A stretch of 64,000 bases of DNA. Source: Phoronis australis (Eukaryota > Phoronida > Phoronidae). Shown piece after piece: positions 1-11,879 of the stretch. A model generated the notes under the pieces. That model was not told where the DNA came from. It saw only the letters and a list, made by a program, of their open reading frames with translations, and made no database searches. How positions within the stretch are numbered: the first letter of the stretch is position 1; every line of letters begins with the position of its first letter. Position numbers and translations under genes: made by a program. Location: positions 44,033-108,032 of the forward strand of contig NMRA01000013.1 in NCBI GenBank assembly GCA_002633005.1, in the 5' to 3' direction.

Positions 1-1214
1 AATTGCCCGACAACCGATTGTTCTAAAACGTTATTGAAAGCAGTTGAGATAACGTACATTTTCTGAATAACAAGCCATAGGCACAATTAATAGAAATGTT
101 TCGGAGACGGCTGGTTACCTGAGCTGAAACGATACATCAGCTCTCGTTAAATTACTATGACGTATTCATACTGCCTGCTTCTGGCCACAGGCCTCAGTGG
201 CTACAGTTGATAGGGCTGATTCCTTTCTTCAAGCTTCGCACTTGACTCGAAAATGACATGCACATCTCTGGCAAAGCTTCAGGAAGAACCCTTTCTTATT
301 GTGGGAAATGAAGGTGAAGTTTTCGACCAACATCTTTCTCCGGCTGGAAAAGTGATAACTAAAGAAGAAGTCCAAAATTTGATTTCTGAAATGTGATTTT
401 ACTGATCTTGATGTTCGTCCTTGCTCATAGCGAAATTTATACATGTAATCTGTAGAACGCTTGGACTGAAATATTTGTATATAGTGCATTTGATTGGCAA
501 TCACTTTGTTCTGCAATATGGACGCTTAAAATAAATCCAATTGGTGTCCTCGGGAACAAAAATTTACCGGTACTTAAAGAAATTACCGTTGCCTAAGGTG
601 CTTCATTGGAACTCTCCGGTGATAACAAAGTAACGTAAACCAGGAGCTTGTGAGGATTTTGCCCATGCGGAATGACCAGAAATCCGGTTTCTATACATGT
701 AACTAGCTTACGATTTACGCTTAAGAGAAACCAATTTTGATAATTTGTCGCGTACTAGCATAATCTCGTGAAAGGAGGTCTTTATTAATCACAGGGTTCA
801 AAACTAAAACCTACGATTGTTCCACATATTTAGCTGCAAAATAACGGAAAGTGCACAGTCGCATTATTTCACATCAGTTACGACTTTTAGCTAGACATTG
901 GTTATTAATTATATGCTGGTTGCCAGTGTCAAAGTAAAGACTTAGCCGCTGCGATTCCAGTGAAGACAAGTTTTAGTTGTCGACCTATACATGTACGACA
1001 CGCCGCGGCCGCAACTCAGTGATCTTAGGTCAGGTCTCACACACTGGGGACTCGTCCCCGTGTTTCAGTAACTGGCTACAAACGAAAGTATCGCAGTGTT
1101 TTTACCTGATACCTTATACTAAAAATTCCTTGAACTGTTAAGCCAGCTGCCTATCGGTTAGGGTATGCAACTCAACTGGAGTGGCTGAGCTAGCCAGACG
1201 AGATCCCAGCCTCG
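1..1214. other. AT-rich spacer, no gene seen
   Basis: No exon with matching splice sites or recognisable protein was seen on either strand. A short self-complementary stretch (ggggactcgtcccc) lies near 1045-1058. The only open frame here, on the minus strand at 229-516, has no recognisable content. Confidence 0.5.
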
Positions 1215-1665
1215 TCCCCAAGCCCCAAGGTGGCGCTGATCAGTTTAGCATTTGAGGCTTGGTTATGGGAAATGAAATGTCAGAATTCTGACACACATTT
1301 ACGGAAATCGCCGGAATATCACGAGTAATATTAAGTTATATCAATTTTGAAATTTTTGCAAACAAAAAACTAACGGTATATTTCAGCAATTGAGATATAA
1401 ATTATTGCAAAAATGACGTATTTTGATTCGAATACAGAATAATATTAATTAAACTGAATGGAAAATAAGAACCCCAACAACCTTTATTTCAAATAAACAA
1501 CTGAAGCAATGCCTTCTGCTTCATGAGTGGCAGCAACAACGTCTGTGGAAATTATTAAAATTTGCCTTTGTTTTAATGACGTCAAGGCACCATTCCACAG
1601 AAGATTTTTCCCATAACCCAGCCTCAAATGGCTGAACCGATTAACGCCATCTTGAGGCTTGTGGA
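1215..1665. repeat. Foldback element with about 52-bp inverted arms
   Basis: The arm at about 1218-1270 (aagccccaaggtggcgctga and onwards to ttatggga) matches the reverse complement of about 1612-1665 with scattered mismatches. The two arms enclose roughly 340 bases of AT-rich sequence with no coding capacity. The shape is that of a miniature inverted-repeat or foldback element. No target-site duplication could be settled by eye. Confidence 0.6.
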
Positions 1666-1844
1666 CGACATCCTCGTATTCTTCAGTCAAGCCTCGTTTT
1701 GGCATTGAGATGTGGACCATGCATAAAAATCGAATTTGTCATGAAAAGCACAGAATATGTTCATGCGAAGCACAGCAGCATCAAGACATGCAGTGAGACT
1801 CTTAAAAACATAAACAATTAGGTGCCTAAGGTGGCACTGAATAG

Positions 1845-2438
1845 TTAGGCTGCGGCCGCGGCCAATTTGCAGTCCCAAAACATCAAGATTTTGGGGTAGG
1901 CCAAGTTTGGGGGCATTTTGTAGGTAGGCATTGCATGTAGGCTCAGTGAATGTGTTATGTTTGTATTTATGAACATGCTGAGAATGAAAAAAGCCACTTT
2001 CTCTGCTGTAGCTGCACTCTTCTTCAAGATGGTGGCCCCCTGTTGCAATTGTGCATTGCTGTGTAGCAACTGAGAAATTGGCCGCGATTTCAGGTAGCCC
2101 TCAAACAAGCCAGATTTGCAAAAAAAACTACTTGGTTGACAGTACTTTTGAGCCACATTTTTGGAATCGGTAGGAAATTTGCTTTCGCAATCTAATGCTG
2201 GCTTCAGTCGAGCATTGGCAGGGAAGTGGTGATTTTGGAGTGAAAAGTGCCAATTTTGCATTTTTGCCCTTATTTTTCTTAGTTCAGCTTGGTTTTCAGT
2301 GGGAGAGAAAGGGTCAAAAGTACAAGTGAGTACAAAGTTTCTGTGCTCATCTGTAGGGCTTGTAATGTGAAATGACTCAAAACTTTTCTTTATTTGCATG
2401 CAGTTTTTGACAGAGTGAAGAAAGGGTGAAGAGTCCAT
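1845..2438 (-). CDS. Orphan 197-codon ORF, coding status doubtful
   Basis: A frame opens with a real ATG at 2438 on the minus strand and stays open for 197 codons. It ends in a run of five alanines encoded by a gcggccgcggcc tract just before the stop. No domain, signal peptide or membrane helix is evident, and the composition is unremarkable. It is long for such AT-rich DNA, so it may be a lineage-specific gene or an open piece of repeat. There is no splice or promoter evidence, so it should be treated as a candidate only. Confidence 0.15.
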   Translation of the reverse strand: MDSSPFLHSVKNCMQIKKSFESFHITSPTDEHRNFVLTCTFDPFSPTENQAELRKIRAKMQNWHFSLQNHHFPANARLKPALDCESKFPTDSKNVAQKYCQPSSFFCKSGLFEGYLKSRPISQLLHSNAQLQQGATILKKSAATAEKVAFFILSMFINTNITHSLSLHAMPTYKMPPNLAYPKILMFWDCKLAAAAA

Positions 2439-3739
2439 TGACGTATGTTCTGATAGGCAAATCCCTGTGAGAACTGTTCAGTGCCTCCTAAAATTGACCG
2501 GAATCGAAACATTACACAAACGCAGTATTTTCGATGCGTTTATAACCATAATTAACGTACCTAAAGTGCATGTACTGGAAATCTTAATCTCAGATTTCTG
2601 GTGATAGTACTTTTAGCCCACGAGAGGCTGCCATTGAAATGAAAATGGAGTTTGACCACGTATATGTTATTTTCTTCTAGTAACCTGCAAGGATTCTGAT
2701 TTACACGTTTAATGCGTCTTAACTGGTGTTGGCTCCGAAATTTCATTCTTCAAACACTGTACATGTAATTGTGACTTTAACACAATCGTTTCATTTGAAA
2801 AGTCTGCTACTGTAAGGGATCGACATTTGGCAGTATGGTCAGTGACACCATTTCCATTTTTGTCACCAATGGGATAGAAAGTGAGGACTGGATTGTGACG
2901 CCATTTCTGTGTTTGGTGTCGGGATAAGAAGAGGACTTTTTGATCATTAGCATGATTCCAGCCACTCCGGATTTAAATAATTAAATGCATGTGAAATTCT
3001 TCATATTCAAAGCCTTGTATGATAAAATGCAGCCAGAGTAATCACAGGGAGAACTTTCAAAATTCCTTTCAATACACGTAACTTTTGACAGCAAATACTT
3101 CCAATAATAAAGTTGCCAAAAAGTGTTGAGCTTTGGAAAGATCGCGGTCATTGTTTTCAACTCTAACTACTTATTCGCTTATACATTTATTTCAAGGCCA
3201 TAGCTTACATATTTCAAACTCAATTATTATTGCATATTGACCAGCCACGGAGCTCTTTGAATCTACAGTGTACATTGGCTGCGAATAAGTGCTGCTATTT
3301 CCCATGTCCCAAGATTTTCTGAAGAGGTCACTGTACGGTTCTACTCTTCCTAAACATGTTTTTGCGATCGTGTAAAGTTAGAAACTTTTCATGCTGAAGT
3401 GTAATACAATTGAGAGTTTCTACGTTGGCGCTCTTGGTACATCTGGCTTTGACAAGACCGATTCCAGATCAAATGAACAGCATTAAGCATTCTAGTTCAC
3501 GTATGAGGCATTTGTGTTGTAAATTTTGAAGCAGTGCTCTTCTTTAGCTATTCGGTGTAGGCCTAGACGCTTACCTGCAAAGTGATCAACAAAATATCAG
3601 TTCTGACCTTTATCAACCCAAATCCAAGCAATTTACATAATCGAGAGGTACATGATTGTGCGTATAAACGTAAAACAGACCTGATATCTTGTCAACAAAA
3701 TTGGGTTTTAAGCTGACTAAGGAAATATTTCCATTGCAG
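2439..3739. other. Non-coding stretch upstream of the terminal exon at 3740
   Basis: This is AT-rich with no convincing exon. If the exon at 3740-3894 is real, this stretch is probably the last intron of that gene. Earlier exons were not recognised here and may lie before the window. Confidence 0.4.
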
Positions 3740-3894
3740 GTTTAAGTCTCTTCAAGTCAGTTGTCGACAGACCACGTACTGAAATTCACAAAGCGACAAA
3801 AGCATTTCTCATTGCTGTGGGAGTGTTTTACGTTACTTGCGGCATCTTGTTTTTTGGAGGGTCAATGGTACAAGAAATTCTAAGCTATCAGTAA
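3740..3894 (+). CDS. Terminal exon of a carrier-like membrane protein, possibly SLC38-type
   Basis: A clear acceptor (ttccattgcag) precedes an open frame that ends in TAA at 3892-3894. It is entered with one base left over from the previous exon. The roughly 51 residues start with a basic stretch (RPRTEIHKATK). One strongly hydrophobic helix (AFLIAVGVFYVTCGILFFG) follows, and the exon ends in a short polar tail (EILSYQ). That layout fits the last membrane helix of an amino-acid carrier of the SLC38 group, and the first exons of such a gene lie 13 kb downstream on the same strand. It could be the end of an upstream tandem paralogue. The family assignment is inference from the helix pattern and neighbourhood; the exon itself is better supported. 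Confidence 0.45.
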
Positions 3895-4619
3895 CAACAA
3901 CACAAGTATAATGACCAGAGGCACGGTGGAAATGATGCTACAAGGACAGGATATCCGCAGCGGGACGCACATTGCAGCCCCACAAAATATCTTAGGTCGT
4001 ACAATAATGCGATTATTGTTTTGGGACTCGTCGTTTTAAGTACATGTACATAAACCTGTAACTTCAAAGGTGAAGACGGAATCACCGAACTGTGTTCACA
4101 CCTCACAGACTTTCAAACACGGGTTAATGCTTTAATTTTACATTGTTATAATGTGTGTCGTAGTTCATGATTTTACAGTTGCCTTAATACCAGTTTAGAC
4201 ACGCAACCCGTCTGTAAGAAAATAGTTGCAGACACTCTCCACAAGGTTTTAAACCTTGAAACACAATCTCGTCCAAATTTTCCAAATTAAAATCGCACCT
4301 AGTTGTAAGGCATGGATGAAGCAAAACACAGTACCAATTAATAACCAGAACAAAAAAGCCATATAACGAAAGAAATCGGCAATACATGCTACAATGTCAA
4401 CATTGTCGACGCCGCACATGTCTTGCTCTCGACGCCATCTTGTCGCTGAGGCGATATTGCCGTAAGTTAATGTCGTGATTTGTGAAAGGATGTCAACAAT
4501 TAACCTAATGACCAATTTTCTATTTGATTGGCGTTGGCTGATTTAGAAACGAGACCAACCCTCGAGAAATTAATATGGCAGAAGCAGAAACAGACGTCGA
4601 ACTCGCCATTTCGGAGGTC

Positions 4620-4776
4620 AAGGGCGGATCCAGGATTTTGAGTCCGGCGGGGGTGGCAAGGGCGGAGGATTTTACACATCAGACATTGGCACCCTCGTAT
4701 TGCCGAATCGAACCTGGGAGAATCTTAGGGGGCCATGGAACCCTTGCCCACCCACTTAAGTCCGCCACTGGAGGTG
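4620..4776. mobile_element. Short hAT-like miniature element
   Basis: The left end 'gggcggatccagga' and right end 'agtccgccactgg' are inverted relatives of the CAGTGGCGGATC type of terminus found in many hAT miniature elements. About 155 bases lie between them, G/C-rich relative to the flanks. The small ORF through it (4575-4817) is most likely a by-product. The target duplication is unclear. Confidence 0.4.
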
Positions 4777-5164
4777 GTCTTGTTCATCGACAAATTTCGT
4801 TAAGTTTGGGTTGCTAATTCTTGCGCAGGAAACATGAACAGAACATAAGATGATAACTTTATAATCCAAGTAAGCTTTTGAATTACATTTTGTCAAATTT
4901 CTTTGATAACCGCCGTTTGCAAGAACGGCAAGCAAAGGCAGCACATTTGAATAACAGTTGTTTGTGACTGTACCAGTTGGATACTTATAGCATGTACCAA
5001 GATAGGTGCCTCAAATGGGCAACTGTATAGTCATCGCAGACCCTGAATACGCAGACGCAAAGACCATAAACCTAGAAAAGGCGGTCCAAGGTAACGCAGA
5101 CCAAGAAAAACGTTTTTTGAGTGTTTTTCTTTTCTTAAAATTGTTGTATAAATTAGATATAACA

Positions 5165-6010
5165 TGTGTTATACCACAATATTAGCGTCAAACGGCAGAT
5201 ACAACCGTGTAATAACCCATAAAGTTATGTCTCACTGGTGAGATAACGATTTGGCGGGAAACCGAGGACGAGGTCGAACCCGGGACCCTAATATTGCTAG
5301 TCGCCGACTTTACCACTACACCACGCAGCGACTGACGTCATCAAAAGTGAAAATAGAATACTTAAATGAGCACGCGCAATAATCGCACGTTCAACAAACC
5401 ACATTGTACTGTACTTACATGTATACGCTACGAAAAATAAGACACATAATTTCCATAAAAATGATATCTTAATTCGGTGAAATTTTTCTCTCATGTCCTC
5501 TTACTTGTAAATCACCGATCTCTAGTTTGAATGCGGGTATCGTCTCGTCAGGATCTTTGACTTGAGAATTATATTCAGTTACCAGTGGTAACCTACTTTA
5601 GCAGACGAAAAAAACGTGTTTTAAGCTATAATAGTTGGTAAACCTTAATTTACAAATTCAATTTATTTCTATAATATTTAAGTTTTCAATTGGTTTTGAG
5701 TAAAAGCATTATTTGACAAAAATAGCCTGGCTTTTCTTAAAAGGTCACGACCTCCGACCCCGGGCCTCTGACATAGAAAGTAGTTACAAAGCCGTGGAGA
5801 GTCAGAAAAGGTAAATCGATTCATTGCAATGTTTCTCGTTTAGTATGTGGTATAAATAGATTATTAAATGTTCTCAGCCGTTATCCCCCTTATCTAGAGC
5901 CCTCGTGGATTTTGGAGAATTATCACCCTCGGGGCTTACGCCCCTCGGGCGATAATTCTCCAAAATCCACTCGGGCTCTAGATAATGGGGGATAACGACT
6001 TCGCCATGTA
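5165..6010 (-). mobile_element. tRNA-headed dispersed element with palindrome, copy 1 (most complete)
   Basis: This shares its sequence, in the same order, with 11241-11868. With the order inverted, it matches 17872-18606. From low to high coordinate it holds a short end block (gtgagataacgatttggcgg), a reverse-oriented tRNA-like part at about 5262-5333, and an AT-rich body. A CG-rich block (gacctccgaccccgggcctc) follows, and the long palindrome at 5879-5997 closes it. It has no protein-coding frame. It is best read as a tRNA-related non-autonomous retroelement or composite repeat. Confidence 0.65.
5879..5997. repeat. Near-perfect palindrome, arms about 57 bp, 4-base loop
   Basis: The left arm 5879-5935 (cgttatccccc to ctcggggc) pairs with the right arm 5940-5997 (gcccctcggg to gggggataacg) across the loop ttac. 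Only a few positions mismatch. As RNA or single-stranded DNA it would form a hairpin of more than 50 bp. The other two long copies of the host element keep only part of it. Confidence 0.85.
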
Positions 6011-9000
6011 ATAATCTATATATATTAAATTACCGTATTCATTGCTAATTAATGTAACTGGATATCGTCGCTACCAAGGGTCACACTTCTTTAAGCATTT
6101 TTTGAAATAGAACTCGTCAATCCATGAAATTTCAGGTATGCATTTTTCAAATCCCTTATGATCGCAGAACCCTACGTCACTGCGTGCACGAAAAAAATGC
6201 CTTGCTGTTTGCAGTCACGTGATCCGATTTTTCCCAGTTCGGCGCTGTGTAAGTTGCCGCTGCCTTATACGTGACACGTTTCCCACGAAACTTGAAAATT
6301 CTATCTCTACATTCTATCATACATACAATCGGGGGCCTAGAAAAATAGCAAGGCTTATATAGACCAAAAACCCAGTTCTCGAAAATCAAGATACGATTCA
6401 GTGTTCTAAGACTGATTTTTGCAATGAAAGGACCGAGTTCTTGTTTTAAGGGATGCCTCTGGGAAGGAGAGCCGTTTGACCACAGAGCCACCCATGAATC
6501 ACAAACCAATAATTATGCACAGCAAAAAACTCATTGGCAGAATGAATAGTAAATAACTAGGACTGATTAAAAACTTGGTAATGTCTCACACAGAAATGCA
6601 GTTGCCGGTAGTCAAAGCGATTCTCTGTTAAGCTATATGAGCACCAAGTACTAAATTAAAACATGCCTTGATGGAGTTGGATTGATCGCTGTTCTTCACT
6701 TAACCCGGATACAAAGATTTGGCATGTGACACAATGCTGGGACGTTGCTTTTCGCGGAAATGTAACCCTTATCTCCCTTCCAGTAAAGTTTGCGTTGTGT
6801 TATATAATGATACAGTTTGTTTGACAAATGGAGGTTTCTCTTCCGAAGTTCGCTCCGCTGCCCATGATATAACATTGCTAAATTTTGAAAATTGTCGAGG
6901 GAACGGCGTTGCAACAACGTTGTTACAAAACTGTTTTCGTTGCTAGCTATAATCTGCAATCCAGCTGCCACTTGGTCTTACCAAAGCAAACTCCCTAGGA
7001 AGCTCAAGATACATGTACATGTGTGCTGTTACGCGGCTGTGTGACCGGCATTCGTGTGGAACACAAACTCGTTCACTGGAAAATTAGTGCAATGAAAATA
7101 TGTGCGAGAGCTTGCGTATGTCAATGAACCACGCCAAGCGTAATGCAAGCCAACAATGTGAAAAGCGGAAACTTTTGGGGTTCTAAAATGGAGGCCAGGA
7201 CTCGAATCTTGCGTAATTCTATCTTTCCTAAGGCTAAGATAAACAGTGGGTCGAGTTTAGAAATCACCGAATCCAGAAGCTGTTTGCATTATTATTTTTC
7301 GGGTTTGTCTGGCCGTGATGTTATAAACTGGCGGTCACTGCTTTAATACGGCAGTTCAGTATTGCTGAAAATTTCGGTGTTTCAGTAATAATGCTAGCTT
7401 CTGGCAAATAGCCAGTTCAACGTGCTTTATACCTCAAAATTCAATGGTATTTATTCAGCAGAGAAACCATTTCCCTGCATTTTGAGATAAGGGCCAGGGT
7501 GAGAGGGTTATCAGATTTTGATGCTTCGGCAGAACACTCTGGCTCAGAGGTGTAGCTGGCATTGTCTGTGATCAGATGGGATTGAGACTAACAACCTCAG
7601 ATGGAGTACCAGTGGGACGCAACTCAGTGTCGCATTGATCTAATGTGGTACTGAGATGTATTGACTAGGACATGCTGTTGAGATGGTCGGCCGGCGAGGA
7701 TGCAACATTGTCACGACGAGTCTCAGATATGACGTTGGACCCAAGATGAACTTTGGGGGACATTCGTTATCAGGACTCTGGTGGCGAAGAAAAGCAATAT
7801 GGTCACGCCCGTGCAAGCTGCGTGTTACGACTTCCGGCAAAAGCCCACTGCAACGGTTATCCCAAAAATCTTATCGCCTGATGGTTGATCCATTTCCGAC
7901 CTGAAATGTTCACAAAAACTCGTCTCTATCTTGTTGGATTAGCTTTGCAAGAACAGCACAAGCTCAAAAGGCACAAAACCCAGGGGTCACTCATATTGAC
8001 AAGATGGCCGCATCAGTGTTACAAAATTGGCAAATAAGGGGTACTTTTCCAACAATTATTCGTTTTTTCACACACAGAACCAATTTGCAGGGAAATCAGA
8101 ACAGTTCATCTTGACGACATACTTAACCAAGCATGTCTTAATTTTTTACAAGTTCAAACGTAATCAATTGCCACTTTACTTTTATGATAACACTTTTTAC
8201 CAATTCCACCAGTCACCAAGAAATCTACCTAGAATATGCAGTCAACAACCCATCCTAAAACTGCCAACCTAGAACAGAAAATTTTGTGAAAATTCACTTA
8301 TGTTCAAAATACCAACTCTAATAAACGACTGTATCCTTCCGAGATATGTAACAGACAAAATCGACAGACATAGCTTACATGGGTTCTCCATGTATTTGAA
8401 AGATTACAGCTCTCCGTGTAACGTTTTACATTGTTATGCATGTTCTAATTGATTAAATAAACTTGCATTGTTTCTTATTTCATTTTAGATGTTTTTTTTT
8501 TCTGTTGTTACCTATTTTGTTCTTCTTAATTGTTAATGTTTATATAATTTATTGTTACTCGGTGGTCAGCTACTAGCGGACCGATCCTATGCTGGCCACC
8601 CAGTCACATAACAATGCATGTTTTTAAAATTTTGAAAAATAAAAGTTTCTCTCTCTCTCTCTCTGCTTATGGTACAAATGGCTCTACAAATGGTTCCAAA
8701 AAGCGCGTGGCCCACAGCATATGCTACTCCTGCTACATGTACGTTGTTAATCCGGCACTGCTTTACGTATGGTTTCATTTGAACTTTGATACTTTCTTCT
8801 TCAGGGTATCCCGTTGATGCCAGCTAATGAAGTATCAAACTCATTCAGCTCAGTAACCTCTCCAATTACCGTCTAAACGCTTGAAATTTCAGCCCAGCTT
8901 CTTCACGTTCTTGGTCAGGACTTCCATAACTCCACCGAAATCAAAACACACCTTTACATTTTTCAAAGCATGTAGCATTTTCTATATGTACATTTCCCTT

Positions 9001-9059
9001 GCCATAACGAAGTTATACTTTCACGTGTTCCATCACTTTTACGCGAGTTGCTAAACCTT
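6011..9059. other. Intergenic stretch without a recognised gene
   Basis: Both strands were read. Open frames here (for example 6177-6509 minus and 7683-7904 plus) show no family resemblance and no supporting splice sites. The part at 7490-7900 is less AT-rich than its surroundings and might be old repeat. A (TC)n run lies at about 8647-8664. No RNA gene was recognised. Confidence 0.4.
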
Positions 9060-9535
9060 CTTCTAAGGCGGCCACACGTAGGAAACTCGGGAGTCACAAT
9101 CTGAGATAGCCGTTCACCATAGCCACCAAGCTGAAAAGTGCGTATCTTGGAACTAATATATTTGTGTTTATTATAGCCTTCGAGTTATCAAGCAACATCG
9201 CTAAGTTCAGCTGCTCGTGTGGCCCTACAGTTTGATCCACTATAGTTTACGCTTTTCAACTTCATTTTCGGCTTACGACATGCCAAAAAATGACGGGATA
9301 TTATTCCGGAGCAGCATAACGGCTGTCGGTGATACACACGCCATTTCAACACCGTTTCCCTATTCTTAGCGGACAATTTCTTGAGCTATAGACTAAAGTA
9401 AGTTTTACTCGACTACGTGTGGTTTGTCGGGTATGATGGCGGCTTGGAAACGCAGACGAAGGTGTGCCAAGAATGCTTTGTTCTGATTGGTCAATTAAGC
9501 CGTCCGTCATAATCCTGGCGATAGCTCAATTGCTG
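9060..9535. repeat. Dispersed repeat, copy A (pair with 37180-37640)
   Basis: About 470 bases match 37180-37640 in the same orientation, with small indels. The match runs from 'gtaggaaactcgggagtca' through 'gctgctcgtgtggcc' and 'actacgtgtggtttgtcggg' to 'ctgattggtcaattaagccg'. There is no credible coding frame. It is followed directly by a fragment of the tRNA-headed element. Confidence 0.75.
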
Positions 9536-9606
9536 GTCGCCGACTTCACCACTACACCATGCAGCGACTGACGTCATCAAGATTGAAAAAGAATACTTAA
9601 AAGGGG
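9536..9606 (-). mobile_element. Fragment of the tRNA-headed element
   Basis: The bases 'tcgccgacttcaccactaca' and the following 'gcgactgacgtcatcaa' repeat the tRNA-like part of the element at 5300-5365. Nothing of the body or palindrome follows. It is a truncated copy fused to dispersed repeat A. Confidence 0.65.
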
Positions 9607-9891
9607 ACTGTAGTCAAAATAATATTGCAGTTAATCGGTTCTAACACACAAATAAAACTCACATTTGCCTGACTTGCGTGCCAAACAAAAGCCGATTCAT
9701 ATTCATGGTCAAAACACTGAATTCTGAAAGCGATCGCTGATTGGCTGATGTGTCAGTGACGTGAACGGCGGGGTATCGGCTGCTTTACACATTCATTGCT
9801 TGTCATATTTGGAGAGTTTACATCGTAGTTTATAATTGTATCAATCGTCCTTATTTTTTATTGTTTGCCACATTACTGCAAAAAGTTCGCT

Positions 9892-10017
9892 ATGCCTTTT
9901 TGTATGGCACCTGGTAGCTCAAATTCTTCGAAAAAGGTGTCTTCTAATGGGATGGTCTTCGCATACCATCGCCGGGTTACCCAAGCCTTGGCCCAAGATA
10001 TAGGCCTACAGGTTTGA
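9892..10017 (+). pseudogene. Decayed THAP-like zinc-binding N-terminus (tentative)
   Basis: The frame starts MPFCMAPGSSNSSKK and continues to VFAYHRR before a stop at 10015. THAP domains begin MPxxC, then a second Cys after a short gap, then N and a basic run, then FHR. Here the first Cys and the SNSSKK run are kept. The second Cys is replaced by Ser, and the FH motif is disrupted (FAYHRR). This fits a remnant of a THAP first exon. Downstream frames at 10336-10684 may be further pieces. The resemblance is short and could be chance. Confidence 0.3.
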
Positions 10018-10087
10018 GCGATATGGGTAAAACATATACAAATAAAATCTGACTCAAATCAATGTCATTAAAACTAATCTCATCCTT

Positions 10088-10121
10088 GAGTAAACCTAGG
10101 AACCAGGTTCCTAGAGTAAAC
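10088..10121. repeat. 17-bp perfect palindrome between 8-bp direct repeats
   Basis: GAGTAAAC occurs at 10088-10095 and again at 10114-10121. Between them lies CTAGGAACCAGGTTCCTA, in which 10097-10113 is a perfect palindrome around a central A. An 8-bp duplication around a small inverted core is what a hAT-type insertion with internal loss, or an imperfect excision, could leave. Confidence 0.7.
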
Positions 10122-10335
10122 TAACTTCTGTATTTACCGGTGTTGGAAATGTTAGCGATCGTTCATCGGCTGCTGCTAGTAAAATTGAGATGTGTTCTCA
10201 TGAGTCGGCTTTTTGCGATTACGTCACCTGACCTTTACCAGTTTCTTTTCCCCCTGATTCTTTTATCAAGTGTTCGTCGCTGACGGTACCTAGGTTGCGT
10301 ACATGTTATAACAAATTATCGGAACTTGTTTCATT

Positions 10336-11042
10336 TTGTTTCAAGTTTTTAGTATTTTTACACCAGCAAACCGAATTTTAGAACAACCTTGGTGCTGCGA
10401 AGCTGTTATGATGTCCCGAAAGACGTCTCAAATTTTTATGAAATGGCGCGTGCGCCGTGTCACGAGCGTGCTGTTCTTGAAACGGACAACACACTTCTTT
10501 GTTAAAAAGGCGGCAAATTATGCTACCAAAGGACGTTTATTTGATTGTTTTCCACTTAAACGGCTGCAACGAACAATGGAAGTGTCGGGTGACTATATCA
10601 GATTTTGCATGCGCCCCCGCCGGTCCGTTAGCTTTATACGTTGATGTAGCCCAAGTTTTACGACGAGGTGACGAGCATAACTGAGTCAACTATACCCGGG
10701 TAGTCAACGGCTGTCTGAAATTTCGGGGTTAACGGAGCTCAACACACAATGGTACGATAGTCTTCATACAGCTACAGTCGGTAACTTACCAACCCTTCAA
10801 GTTTACAGAGCCGAGTGTTGGCTGACAGCTGGCTGACTAGATGGCTAGAGTCCACATTGCCCTCGGCACAGTCACACGAGTGTAAAATATTGATACGGAC
10901 TGGTTGCACCGGCAAATTTTCGTCTGACGATGACGATGACTGGGTATCACTTTGTGTTGCCTCGGCTCAAACAGGTATCCCTGGTGACCCGACATTTCAC
11001 AATAAAATTTCTTATTCCGACAATATGAAAAACGGTACTTGA
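10336..11042 (+). other. Cluster of short open frames, possible gene remnant
   Basis: Overlapping frames at 10336-10644, 10499-10684 and 10815-11042 lie in DNA richer in CpG than its flanks. None matches a family I recognise. The last carries an acidic run (SSDDDDDW). The frames look like one interrupted reading and sit downstream of the THAP-like start at 9892, so they could be a degraded gene. No intact exon structure was found. Confidence 0.2.
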
Positions 11043-11240
11043 TTTCACGCTAACACAGGACAGTGACTTGGCCCCCGCCAAATACGTCACGAGACTAAGC
11101 AGCGCTCCAAGCCGGTAATTTTTTTAGCTTCGTTAGAGAATATAAGTTGAATTTTTTGTGTTGAATTATTTGTGAAATTAGTCAACAATTCATAGAAAAC
11201 TATCCAGAATTTATTCAGAATAAAATACAGTTCCTTTTTA

Positions 11241-11868
11241 AATGAGCACGCGCAATAATCGCATGTTCAACAAACCGCATTGTACTGTACTTATACGCTA
11301 CGAAAAATAAGACACATAATTTCCATAAAAATGATATCTTAATTCAGTGGAAATTTTCTCTCATGTCCTCTTGCTTGTAAATCACCGATCTCCAGTTTGA
11401 ATGCGAGTATCGTGTCGTCAGGATCTTTGACTTGAAAATTATATTCAGTTACCAGTGGTAACCTACTTTAGCAGACGATAATTTCCCGGTTGAAGCTTAG
11501 CGTGAAAAAAACGTGTTTTAAACTATAATAGTTGGTAAACCTTAATTTATAAATTCAATTTATTTCTATTATATTTAAGTTTTCAATTGGTTTTGAGTAA
11601 AAGCATTATTTGACAAAAATAGCTCGGCTTTTCTTAAAAGGTCACGGCCTCCGACCCCGGGCCTCTGACATAGAAAGTAGTTACAAAGCCGTGGAGAGTC
11701 AGAAAAGGTAAATCGATTCATTGCAATGTTTCTCGTTTAGTATGGGGTACAAATAGATTATTACATGTTCTCAGTCGTTATCCCCCATATCTAGAGCCCT
11801 CGTGGATTTTGGAGAATTATCACCCTCGGGGTCTAGATAACGGGGGATAACCACTTCGCCATGTAATG
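11241..11868 (-). mobile_element. tRNA-headed dispersed element, copy 2 (5'-truncated)
   Basis: This follows copy 1 almost base for base from 'aaatgagcacgcgcaataat' onward but lacks the tRNA-like part. Relative to copy 1 it has an extra stretch at about 11480-11505 (aatttcccggttgaagctta), which copy 3 also has. The palindrome is collapsed: after ctcgggg it jumps straight to tctagataacgggggataac, so most of the second arm is missing. It abuts a LINE fragment. Confidence 0.7.
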
Positions 11869-11879
11869 ATCTATATGTA

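Noticed and set aside
6440-6500. tRNA-like stretch on the minus strand (tggctctgtggtcaaacggc)
   Set aside because: It resembles an A box, but there is no B box at the expected distance and no cloverleaf.
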